A model generated the notes under the pieces. That model ran no database searches. It was given only the letters and a program-made list of their open reading frames with translations, and was not told the DNA's origin. DNA of 64,000 nt from Gammaproteobacteria bacterium. GTDB taxonomy: Bacteria; Pseudomonadota; Gammaproteobacteria; Pseudomonadales; Pseudomonadaceae. Location: assembly GCA_012728415.1 (NCBI GenBank), contig JAAYFD010000032.1, forward strand, positions 1 through 64,000, written 5' to 3'. The position numbers and the translations under genes were made by a program. This document shows positions 15,972-23,158 of the stretch, piece by piece; within the stretch, counting starts at the first letter, position 1; every line of letters starts with the position of its first letter.

Positions 15972-17890
15972 GGAGTTTCCTGTTCAGCCTTTTCAATAGC
16001 TTCGTTCAGTGCGCTGTATAAGTAATCAATATCTTGTTGATAGGATGCCCGCGAGCGTTTGAGTTTGCGAGTATCCTGCTTTATAAACACCTGTTCTGCC
16101 TGCTGTAAAAGCTTAATTGCTTCGATGGCATAGCCTGCGGTTGCAACTTCTGCAACCATGGCCAGTGCGGCATCTGTTTCGTTGTAGCGGCTGATCGCCT
16201 GGCTGTACTCCTGTTGCATTGCTTGCGGCTGCTTCAAGTATAAAAACAGCTGGCCGCGCAAATAATGTTGCAAACGTATAAACAGTGGGAACTGGCTGTA
16301 TATGGGGCTACTGCTCATGGCATCTAAAAGCTGGAGTGAATAATAGGCATAGTCGGTATTATTTCTTTTGACAACTGTTTCCACTATCGTGCGGACACCT
16401 TTCACGGTTTGAGCATCAAACTCCTGATATTTCAAGCGTTCACCAGCAAGGGCAAAGTCTTGCTCTGTGGCAACACCAACAAATACTTTCTGTAATAGCA
16501 AACGGGCAGTTAACAAAGAGCTTTTATCAAGCCGCTGGCTTTGCTCTTCCAGATAACTGTTGGCTTTTTCGTACTCGCCCCGGTTCATGTAAAAAGCTGC
16601 CATGCTATTGATGGCACGCGGCGACTCGGTGGCCGACTGAACCCAATGCAGCTCCAGCCGGTCGTTATCGGCCCAGAGGCTGGCACGTAGCCAGGTCATG
16701 GAGGTCAGGATGCCTAAAACCAGCACTGTAACAACAGGTAACAGCTTGTAGCGCGGTGCCAATATCACGCTATACCAGGCCAGTGGCAAAAACAAAAATA
16801 GCGCCGCCTGATAGTTGCGATGCTCAAAATACAGCTCCAGCCCAATCACTGTGGACTCCATCAGGTGGGCAGCAAAGAAAAACAAAACAGCTAGAGCAAC
16901 CACGGGGGCTTTGCGGCGCACCCAAAAGGCAAAGCCGAGCAAACCAGATAGAAAAGCAATAGCTGGCACAGTGGTGACTGGCTGCCACAGGCTGCGCGAA
17001 ATCACATAACCATCCTGATACAGGCCGTTGCCTTCGATGCGGGGCACAAACAGGTGGAACAGGTATTCGCACACAATCCGCGCCTCGGTCAGCAGACGCT
17101 CAATCATATTGAAATTACGGTTTGGCCAAGGGTTTTCGGACAAATTGATATAGGTGGCCAACTTATAGCCAAGTGCCAGAGAGGGTAGCCACAGGAAAAT
17201 CGCACGCCACTGCCAGGCCGGCTTGCCGTCTTTGGGTAGACAAAATTCGATACACAGAATCAGCAGTGGCAGCAGAGCGCCATTTTCTTTGCTGTAGGTG
17301 GCCAGTACAGTGAACAGGCCAATGGCAAAGGTCATCCAGAAATAGGCACGCTTGGGTGTTTTTTGCAGGCTTAGACGTGCGTGCAGATAGAGCACAATGC
17401 CACCCAGGCTAAACAGGGTAGCCAGTTGTGCCATGCGTTGCACCACATAGAGGGTGGTGGAGACCATATAGGGATGCAGCATCCACAATGCGCAGGCCAG
17501 CACGGCAATCCACTGCGCCTGCTGCTCACTGACTGACTTGAAGTTGCGCGCCAGCAACAGCACAGCCCAGCACACCAGCAGGCCACAGAGAAGATGAATC
17601 AGAATATTGGTTTGCTTAAACCAGGGGGCGTAACTAGGCCAGGTGTTGTCATCGAGCAGAAAGCTGGCAAGTGATATAGGGCGGCCTGTAGGACCGGACC
17701 AGCCGCTAAATACAAAAGCATGAAAGGTTTCCCAATTGACGATACCTCCCATGGCACCCATGGCGTTCAGATTCGGAAAATCGTCAAACAAAAAACCGCC
17801 TTGCAGGCCGGGCAAGTAAAGAAGATAGGTGGCCAGGACCAACAGGGCCAGCGCCACCTCTGCACTCTTATTCTGATAAGTTATTTTCAT
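15968..17890 (-). CDS. GT-C membrane glycosyltransferase with TPR-like C-terminal half (candidate pilin O-glycosyltransferase)
   Basis: About 11 membrane spans fill the first 420 residues. The first periplasmic loop has 'FLFDDFPNLN', whose acidic pair at D36/D37 is the usual catalytic or metal site of GT-C enzymes using polyprenyl-phosphate sugars. The C-terminal part is soluble and helical, with TPR-like repeats, as in TMTC-type O-mannosyltransferases. It lies directly after pilA and overlaps a polyprenyl-phosphate sugar synthase gene. The ATG at 17890 is preferred to the GTG at 17908, which lies inside the pilA terminator. It differs from the Wzy_C-type TfpO/PilO family. The pilin target is inferred from position. 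Confidence 0.7.
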   Translation of the reverse strand: MKITYQNKSAEVALALLVLATYLLYLPGLQGGFLFDDFPNLNAMGAMGGIVNWETFHAFVFSGWSGPTGRPISLASFLLDDNTWPSYAPWFKQTNILIHLLCGLLVCWAVLLLARNFKSVSEQQAQWIAVLACALWMLHPYMVSTTLYVVQRMAQLATLFSLGGIVLYLHARLSLQKTPKRAYFWMTFAIGLFTVLATYSKENGALLPLLILCIEFCLPKDGKPAWQWRAIFLWLPSLALGYKLATYINLSENPWPNRNFNMIERLLTEARIVCEYLFHLFVPRIEGNGLYQDGYVISRSLWQPVTTVPAIAFLSGLLGFAFWVRRKAPVVALAVLFFFAAHLMESTVIGLELYFEHRNYQAALFLFLPLAWYSVILAPRYKLLPVVTVLVLGILTSMTWLRASLWADNDRLELHWVQSATESPRAINSMAAFYMNRGEYEKANSYLEEQSQRLDKSSLLTARLLLQKVFVGVATEQDFALAGERLKYQEFDAQTVKGVRTIVETVVKRNNTDYAYYSLQLLDAMSSSPIYSQFPLFIRLQHYLRGQLFLYLKQPQAMQQEYSQAISRYNETDAALAMVAEVATAGYAIEAIKLLQQAEQVFIKQDTRKLKRSRASYQQDIDYLYSALNEAIEKAEQETP

Positions 17891-17922
17891 AATAAAAAAG
17901 CCTGCCACCAGTAGCAGCAGGC
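17891..17922 (-). terminator. Rho-independent terminator between pilA and the GT-C gene
   Basis: On the minus strand GCCTGC...GCAGGC form a stem closed around 'TGCTACTGGTG' and are followed by TTTTTTATT. It lies right after pilA and ends at the ATG of the GT-C gene. Most pilA transcripts should stop here, and read-through would supply a low level of the glycosyltransferases. Confidence 0.8.
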
Positions 17923-17944
17923 TTCTTGCTAGCTGTTGCTAAAA

Positions 17945-18406
17945 TTAGCTACGGCAAGTTTGTGGCAGATACTTATTCTTTGTTGCATCTTTGCTTTGCT
18001 CGAAGCATCTCCACTCTACTGAACCTGCAGTGGTTACAGCGCTCAGTGTTAGCTTAAGGCCTTGAACACCGCTAGCAACACCCGAAGTTTTCATTGTTGC
18101 TGTTATCATACCAGGTGTTGTGTTATCACCACTGTTGCCGGTACCGACTTTCTCAACATAGTTACCGGTAATAGACGTATCGGGGGCTAAGCCTGCAGAT
18201 GCGTTATGAGGCGGAAAGTAACCGCGGTCAGCCCAGAATTCTGCTACGGCAACTTTACCACCACTAGCCAAGGTCATCGCTTCTGACACCTGAGAACGGG
18301 CGGTGTAATCCTGATAAGCAGGCAGCGCAATGGCAGCCAAAATACCGATGATCGCCACGACGATCATCAGTTCAATAAGGGTGAAGCCCTTTTGTACGTT
18401 TTTCAT
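17945..18406 (-). CDS. pilA: Type IV pilin major subunit (prepilin)
   Basis: The prepilin leader MKNVQKG is cut before the methylated Phe of [18 protein letters not shown], the classic type IVa pilin helix. Two cysteines ('WRCFEQ' and 'QTCRS') frame the C-terminal D-region loop. The chain ends in Ser, as in P. aeruginosa group I pilins that are glycosylated on the last residue. The start is the ATG at 18406 with AAGGAG six bases upstream; the seven extra codons of the ORF track are dropped. A sigma-54 promoter lies about 70 bp upstream. The pilin is assembled at the inner membrane by the Pil machinery, which is not in this window. Confidence 0.95.
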   Translation of the reverse strand: MKNVQKGFTLIELMIVVAIIGILAAIALPAYQDYTARSQVSEAMTLASGGKVAVAEFWADRGYFPPHNASAGLAPDTSITGNYVEKVGTGNSGDNTTPGMITATMKTSGVASGVQGLKLTLSAVTTAGSVEWRCFEQSKDATKNKYLPQTCRS

Positions 18407-18477
18407 TTTTCTCTCCTTAAGATTCAAGTCAGGTCTGGCTTGGGCAGTGCCTTCACCAATTAACCTGATGGTGCTAA

Positions 18478-18493
18478 TGCAACTGCTGTGCCA
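18478..18493 (-). promoter_or_regulatory. Sigma-54 (-24/-12) promoter of pilA
   Basis: The minus strand reads TGGCACAGCAGTTGCA, a full match to TGGCAC-N5-TTGCW. It lies about 70 bp before the pilA ATG. In pseudomonads pilA is transcribed by RpoN with PilR, which fits. Confidence 0.88.
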
Positions 18494-18687
18494 GCCTGGC
18501 GCACCCCATTAAAAAACATTACAAAAACACAGGCCATTTGAGTTTGCGCATCGCAAAATCGACCGCAACCAATTGATATTAATGTGTTTATTTTCAGACA
18601 CCAAAACTAGCCAAAATTACACTTAAAAACAAAATGAAGCCCTGTGCTGCTTACGCACGGGCAAGCGTTGCTGTAAAATTTCGCCGC

Positions 18688-18776
18688 TGTCACAGCCTGT
18701 CAGTGACACAAAACAGCACTGTCACACCAAGGCTGTGACACAGGTTCAATTGTCACAACGGGAGTTCGGGTAGAAT
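18688..18776 (+). promoter_or_regulatory. Array of TGTCACA/TGTGACA sites over the promoter of the HTH-Sel1 gene
   Basis: The heptamer TGTCACA occurs at 18688, 18720 and 18751. TGTGACA lies at 18734, and the palindrome TGTCAGTGACA at 18698. The main sites are 31-32 bp apart, about three helix turns. The last one overlaps a possible -35 (TTGTCA, 18750) with a -10 TAGAAT at 18771. This looks like a multi-site operator, perhaps bound by the adjacent HTH protein itself. Confidence 0.5.
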
Positions 18777-18842
18777 GCACACCCTGATTAATCTGACTGT
18801 TTGTCCAGACCATTAAAACAGCCTGCTACTCCGGAGGAAGCG

Positions 18843-19319
18843 GTGAACCACGAGCCAGTCATCAATATCGATACAGCTGCCCTGCTAATGGGGGTCAGCA
18901 AGCGTACGTTATGGCGGTATTTGAGTGATGGGCGGCTGAGTACGCTGCCCAAGGATGAAGATGGGCGCGTCATGCTGTTGGTGGCGGAGGTGGCCGAACG
19001 TTGCAAGTTTCGCTTGCAGGCTGGCGATGGCGATATGGAGACGGATGATCACGCCTTGCTTGCCCTGGCAGACGGTGGTGATGCCGTTGCACAAACCGGC
19101 TTTGCCCTGTTAATGCTGGAGCAAGGCATACATGAGCTGGCGCTGCATTATTTGCAGCTGGCTGCTGCGCAAGGTCATGCAGACGCCATGCAGCACCTTG
19201 CCAACCTGTACCAGGCTGGCACGGGTGTAACCCAGTGTTTTGATACGGCCCTGTCCTGGCGAAGCAAAGCGGCGGCGCTCGGCCACCCCGTAGCGCGAGA
19301 GCAGCTGGCGCTGATGTAA
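18843..19319 (+). CDS. HTH (MerR/excisionase-like) protein with Sel1-like repeats
   Basis: The N-terminal part 'IDTAALLMGVSKRTLWRYLSDGRL' is a winged-helix/excisionase type DNA-binding helix pair. Residues from about 70 to the end form Sel1/TPR-like helices ('LALHYLQLAAAQGHADAMQHLANLY'). The GTG at 18843 is chosen because GGAGG lies six bases upstream; the TTG at 18801 has no such site. It is divergent from pilA behind a repeat-rich promoter region. A regulator that couples DNA binding to a protein partner is likely, but no specific name can be given. Confidence 0.7.
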   Translation: MNHEPVINIDTAALLMGVSKRTLWRYLSDGRLSTLPKDEDGRVMLLVAEVAERCKFRLQAGDGDMETDDHALLALADGGDAVAQTGFALLMLEQGIHELALHYLQLAAAQGHADAMQHLANLYQAGTGVTQCFDTALSWRSKAAALGHPVAREQLALM

Positions 19320-19331
19320 CCCTTTTAATTC

Positions 19332-20903
19332 TTAATTGCTGACCAGCTGCTGTGCTTCATCCAGCAAACGTTGCAAGTGGACTTCACCCAGAAAGCTCTC
19401 GGCATAGATTTTGTACAGATCTTCGGTGCCGCTGGGGCGGGCGGCAAACCAGCCGTTTGCGGTGACCACTTTAATGCCGCCAATGGCGGCATTGTTGCCG
19501 GGCGCACAGGTGAGGATGTGCTCAATGGGCTCGCCAGCCAGTTCGCGTTGCCGAACCGACGCCGGGCTGAGCTGTTTCAAAGCCGCTTTTTGTTCTGCCG
19601 TGGCCGGTGCGTCCACCCGACGATATACCGGTGCGCCATGTTGCTGTTCCAGCTTGCTGTAGTACTCCGATGGCAGCATGCCGGTAACCGCGGTTATTTC
19701 TGCCGCCAACAAGCAGAGCACAATACCGTCCTTGTCGGTGCTCCAGGGCCGGCCATCTTGGGTAAGCAGGCTGGCACCGGCGCTTTCTTCACCGGCAAAG
19801 CCCAGCCAGCCTTTGTGCAACCCTTCAACAAACCATTTGAAACCAACCGGCACTTCATGCAGTTCCCGCCCATGACTGGCCACGATGCGGTCAACCATGG
19901 AGGTGGTCACCAGTGTCTTGCCGATTTTCAGGTCTCTGGGCCAGTTGTCCCTATAAGCCAGCAGGTAATCAATACAAACACAGATGAAGTGGTTAGGGTT
20001 CATCAGGCCAGACGCATCCACAATGCCGTGACGGTCAGCATCCGGATCGTTGCCAAAAGCCAGATCAAAATCGTGACGAGCGTTCAGCAAGTTGGCCATG
20101 GCAGCCGGGCTGGAGCAGTCCATGCGGATGCGGCCGTCATGGTCCGGCGGCATGAAGGCAAAACTTTCATCAATTTGCTCATTGGTCACCGTCAAGCCGA
20201 GGCTGACATCCTGCGCCAGTGCCTGCCAGACCGGCAAGGCCGTGCCGCCCATCGGGTCAGCACCCAGCTTAAGCCCTGCGCGACGAATGGCTGCAAGATC
20301 GATCACGTCTTCAAGGCCGTCAATGTAGTGTTGCACGTAGTCATGGCGGGTTGCCTGTGCCATTGCCTGCTCCAGCGGCACTTCGGCTACACAGGTACAC
20401 CCCTTGAGCAGGTAGCTGTTGGCCTGCTGTTGTAGCCAGTCGGTCACATCGGTATCGGCCGGTCCGCCATTGGGCGGGTTGTATTTGATGCCGCCATCTT
20501 CCGGCGGGTTATGCGAGGGGGTAATGATGAGGCCATCGGCCAGCCCGTCAACACAGTCTGCGTTATAGGCAAGGATTGCCCGGCTGACCAGCGGCGTTGC
20601 GGTTACCTGGACACCTGCGGCTATGCGTACATCCACTCCATTGGCAACCAGCACCTGCAGTACAGTTTCCCATGCCGGCAAGGACACGGCATGGGTGTCG
20701 TGGCCCAGAAACAATGGGCCGTCAATGCCGGCCTGCCTGCGGTAGTCCACCACCGCCTGGGTGATGGCCAGCAAATGTGGCCGGTTGAAGCTGTGCGTTA
20801 ACGGCGAACCCCGGTGGCCCGAGGTGCCAAAGCTTACAAGCACGGCAGGGTCGGCAACGTCGATGGTGGCATCAAGGTAGGCGGTACGGATCGGGTGGTT
20901 CAT
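19332..20903 (-). CDS. pgm: Phosphoglucomutase (alpha-D-glucose phosphate-specific)
   Basis: Interconverts glucose 1-phosphate and glucose 6-phosphate in the cytoplasm, supplying sugar nucleotides for surface glycans and storage. It shares blocks with E. coli Pgm: 'VSFGTSGHRGS', the phosphoserine loop 'ITPSHNPPEDGGIKYNPPNG', 'GNDPDADRHGIVD' for the metal, and 'ARPSGTEDLYKIYAESF' for phosphate binding. The length of 523 residues is slightly less than the 546 of E. coli because of a shorter N-terminus. It is in the same direction as the Sel1 gene 60 bp upstream. Confidence 0.93.
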   Translation of the reverse strand: MNHPIRTAYLDATIDVADPAVLVSFGTSGHRGSPLTHSFNRPHLLAITQAVVDYRRQAGIDGPLFLGHDTHAVSLPAWETVLQVLVANGVDVRIAAGVQVTATPLVSRAILAYNADCVDGLADGLIITPSHNPPEDGGIKYNPPNGGPADTDVTDWLQQQANSYLLKGCTCVAEVPLEQAMAQATRHDYVQHYIDGLEDVIDLAAIRRAGLKLGADPMGGTALPVWQALAQDVSLGLTVTNEQIDESFAFMPPDHDGRIRMDCSSPAAMANLLNARHDFDLAFGNDPDADRHGIVDASGLMNPNHFICVCIDYLLAYRDNWPRDLKIGKTLVTTSMVDRIVASHGRELHEVPVGFKWFVEGLHKGWLGFAGEESAGASLLTQDGRPWSTDKDGIVLCLLAAEITAVTGMLPSEYYSKLEQQHGAPVYRRVDAPATAEQKAALKQLSPASVRQRELAGEPIEHILTCAPGNNAAIGGIKVVTANGWFAARPSGTEDLYKIYAESFLGEVHLQRLLDEAQQLVSN

Positions 20904-20963
20904 GGGAAGGCAGGTTCCGGTCTGGGGTTCAAAGGGTCAGTTGTTGGCCAGGCAAGCTTTGCC

Positions 20964-21437
20964 TCAAATCAGCGGATGGTCACCCAGCTGCTGCCGGATA
21001 CGCTCGGCTTTTTTCGCGTCGCTGGTCTGCGCCGGTCCGTCTTCTGCGTACAGTTCCAGCAGTTTGATTCCGGCTGCCGGGTGGCCATGCTGCAGCGCCA
21101 GTTCGAACCAGTCGGCCGCCTGCTGCGGATCACCCGCCTGATGGATGTTGTCCTGCAATGAATATACGCCCAGCTGGTAGGCAGACTTGGCATCGCCGGC
21201 CTGTGCTGCCAGGCGCAGCAGACGCACGCCTTCATTGCGTGCCCCCATACCCTGCCCCTTGTGCAACAATAAGTGGCCATAAAAAGCCCGCGCTGCCACA
21301 TCATCATAGGTAGCCATACGGGAAAACTGGGTTTGCATCCACTCCCATATCCAGTCTGTTTCCACTGCCCAGCGCTGATTGAACAGCCGCCGTGCGACCC
21401 AGTACCCAAGCAGGGTGCGCCATTTCCAAAACATCAT
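20964..21437 (-). CDS. Sel1-like repeat protein
   Basis: A protein of 157 residues with an N-terminal hydrophobic segment ('FWKWRTLLGYWVARRLF') and Sel1/TPR helices ('RLLRLAAQAGDAKSAYQLGVYS', 'AADWFELALQHGHPAAGIKLLEL'). Such repeats mediate protein contacts. The start overlaps the previous gene's stop (ATGA), making it the last gene of an fkpA-xre-hypothetical-sel1 run. The partner is unknown. Confidence 0.7.
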   Translation of the reverse strand: MMFWKWRTLLGYWVARRLFNQRWAVETDWIWEWMQTQFSRMATYDDVAARAFYGHLLLHKGQGMGARNEGVRLLRLAAQAGDAKSAYQLGVYSLQDNIHQAGDPQQAADWFELALQHGHPAAGIKLLELYAEDGPAQTSDAKKAERIRQQLGDHPLI

Positions 21438-21796
21438 CCTTCTCCCGGGTAATCAAAGGTAAATATCCGCTGCAGCTCCTGGGTGTGCCAGCGTTTTGCA
21501 TCTGCTTCGCTGGCGGGCATGTCCAGAATGCCGGCTTCGCACAGGTGCTGAAAAAAGCCCTGCCGCGGCAAACTGCTGCCAGTCTGACTGACCACCAGTG
21601 CACTGCGCAATGGCCAGCCACGCTGCGCATCCTGCTCGGCCAGCTGCTCCAGCAAGCGAGCCAGCTGCTGCATTTTCGGCACTCGCAAAGGCAGCGCATC
21701 CAGCAATTGCCGGTAGGTGAGCACGGCCTGCCGGCGCCGGGTCTGCATCAGCTGGTCAAGCAACAAGGCGCGCGCTTGACCTGTATCGTCAGACAT
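21434..21796 (-). CDS. Conserved hypothetical protein in the fkpA-xre operon
   Basis: Starting at 'MSDDTGQARALLLDQLMQ', this gives 120 residues, mostly helical, with no signal or membrane span. The 17 additional codons of the ORF track lie inside the upstream xre gene and are dropped; the chosen ATG overlaps the xre stop by 8 bp. 'RRRQAVLTYRQLLDALPL' resembles a helix-turn-helix-like stretch, but I do not recognise the family. It is translationally coupled on both sides. Confidence 0.6.
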   Translation of the reverse strand: MSDDTGQARALLLDQLMQTRRRQAVLTYRQLLDALPLRVPKMQQLARLLEQLAEQDAQRGWPLRSALVVSQTGSSLPRQGFFQHLCEAGILDMPASEADAKRWHTQELQRIFTFDYPGEG

Positions 21797-22112
21797 CCCA
21801 GTTTTGCACATTGAAAATCCGCCCAAAGGCCCGCAGCAGCACGGCACTGGGCTCGCGCTCGCCGCTTTCGATCATGTGCAGATAAGCCGGGCTGATGCCC
21901 GCTTCTCTGGCCAGGGCTTCGAGTGTCAGTTTGTGCTCTTCGCGCAGGCTACGCAAGTTGCTCAGGGGAACCGCTGCGACCGGTTCGGGCTTGCGCTGTT
22001 CGGCTGTTTGCCTGGCATCCCGGCCTGCCTCACGCAGCAGCTGCTGAAAATCCGCCCAGGGCAGCACGGCGTAGTCCGGCTTGCCCTCGCGGTAAATCAC
22101 CTGGATATCCAT
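21789..22112 (-). CDS. XRE-family transcriptional regulator
   Basis: The C-terminal half holds a Cro/C1 helix-turn-helix: 'LRSLREEHKLTLEALAREAG' followed by 'ISPAYLHMIESGEREPS'. The N-terminal 45 residues ('VIYREGKPDYAVLPWADFQQLL') resemble the short upstream domain of antitoxin-like XRE regulators. The gene begins 8 bp after fkpA and overlaps the following hypothetical gene, which could be a partner. No toxin fold is evident there, so a toxin-antitoxin role is not claimed. Confidence 0.8.
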   Translation of the reverse strand: MDIQVIYREGKPDYAVLPWADFQQLLREAGRDARQTAEQRKPEPVAAVPLSNLRSLREEHKLTLEALAREAGISPAYLHMIESGEREPSAVLLRAFGRIFNVQNWDV

Positions 22113-22120
22113 GACAGCAG

Positions 22121-22918
22121 TTAGTCCTGCCCGTCTGTTTCGGGGGTTGTGTCAGTTTCGGGGGTTGTGTCAGTTTCAGATGCTGTGTCAGCGTCGGCGG
22201 TTTCCGCTTCAGCTTCCTGTCCGACAATGCCCAGCAGCTCAACCTCAAACACCAGGGTAGAGTTGGCCGGAATGGCAGGGGTCGGGCTTTGCGCGCCGTA
22301 GGCCAGTTCGCTGGGGATCACCAGACGATATTTCTCGCCAACGCTCATCAGTTGCAGCGCCTCGACCCAGCCGGGAATCACTGCCATTACTGGAAACTCG
22401 ACCGGTTCACCACGCTCAATGGAGCTGTCAAACACACTGCCATCAATCAGGGTACCGGTGTAGTGTACGCTGACAGTATCGCCTGCTTTGGGCTTGTTGC
22501 CTTCGGCGGCCGTCAGGACTTCGTATTGCAGGCCGGACTCTGTAGTGATCACGCCATCACGCTTGGCATTTTCAGCCAGATAGTCCTGACCCGCCTTGGC
22601 GGTTGCATCATTTAAGGCGTTCATTTTTTCTTCTGCACGCTTTTGTACAAACATGAAGGCTTCCATCAGCTCTTCATCGTCCACGCGCTGCTCAGCATCA
22701 GCCAGGGCGTCAGCAATACCGGCAGCAACCGCTTGCGGGTTGATGTCGTCCATGCCGTCCTCTTTCAGGTTCTTGCCCATGGTCAGGCCGATACCGTAGG
22801 AAACCTTTTGTGCAGGCGTGTCCAGATCCAGCTTGGTCTGTGCAGGCTTGCTGTTGTCACAGCCAGCCAATGTCAGGGTTGCCACGGCCACAACGGCGGC
22901 CAGATGCTTTAGCTTCAT
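22121..22918 (-). CDS. FKBP-type peptidyl-prolyl isomerase lipoprotein (FkpA/Mip-like)
   Basis: The signal peptide ends in the lipobox LAGC, so the protein is probably lipid-anchored in the envelope. Residues 30-120 form the helical dimerisation domain of FkpA/Mip proteins ('KVSYGIGLTMGKNLKEDGMD'). Residues about 130-235 are the FKBP domain ('GDTVSVHYTGTLIDGSVFDS', 'GWVEALQLMSVGEKYRLVIP'). An acidic tail with a repeated PETDTT unit is encoded by near-perfect DNA repeats and is likely variable in length. It aids folding of secreted proteins. Confidence 0.88.
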   Translation of the reverse strand: MKLKHLAAVVAVATLTLAGCDNSKPAQTKLDLDTPAQKVSYGIGLTMGKNLKEDGMDDINPQAVAAGIADALADAEQRVDDEELMEAFMFVQKRAEEKMNALNDATAKAGQDYLAENAKRDGVITTESGLQYEVLTAAEGNKPKAGDTVSVHYTGTLIDGSVFDSSIERGEPVEFPVMAVIPGWVEALQLMSVGEKYRLVIPSELAYGAQSPTPAIPANSTLVFEVELLGIVGQEAEAETADADTASETDTTPETDTTPETDGQD

Positions 22919-22979
22919 GAATGTATCCTTGTTGATAATATGTTGAATAAATGAACGGGCAAGCTTAGCAGCCCTGTAT

Positions 22980-23042
22980 CCATTTTAAAGGGGTCAGGTC
23001 CATTAAAATGCAGTTAAGCCGACCTGATCCCATTTAAAATGG
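22980..23042. repeat. Long imperfect inverted repeat between fkpA and copA
   Basis: Arms 22980-23000 and 23021-23042 pair over about 20 bases (CCATTTTAAAgGGGTCAGGTC against GACCTGATCCcATTTAAAATGG), with a 20-base loop. It has no T-tract typical of a terminator and sits between divergent genes. It resembles a REP-like or mobile palindrome containing GGTCAGGTC. Confidence 0.55.
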
Positions 23043-23093
23043 AAAGCATTAAGCAAACAAGGTTCCCTTGAATGTGTGCTGCTGCACAACTTC

Positions 23094-23124
23094 TTGACCT
23101 TCCCATGGTGGCAAGCTTTACCAT
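23094..23124 (+). promoter_or_regulatory. CueR-type promoter/operator of copA
   Basis: TTGACC (23094) and TACCAT (23119) are separated by exactly 19 bp, the overlong spacer typical of MerR-family controlled promoters. The spacer TTCCCATGGTGGCAAGCTT starts like the E. coli copA CueR box. CopA lies 35 bp downstream and cueR is nearby. Confidence 0.82.
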
Positions 23125-23158
23125 TGGCGCAATCTGAATTACTTGACTGGAGGTCACC

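Noticed and set aside
21434-22112. xre plus hypothetical gene as a toxin-antitoxin pair
   Set aside because: The small partner shows no toxin motif and the genes sit inside a coupled operon with fkpA and a Sel1 gene.
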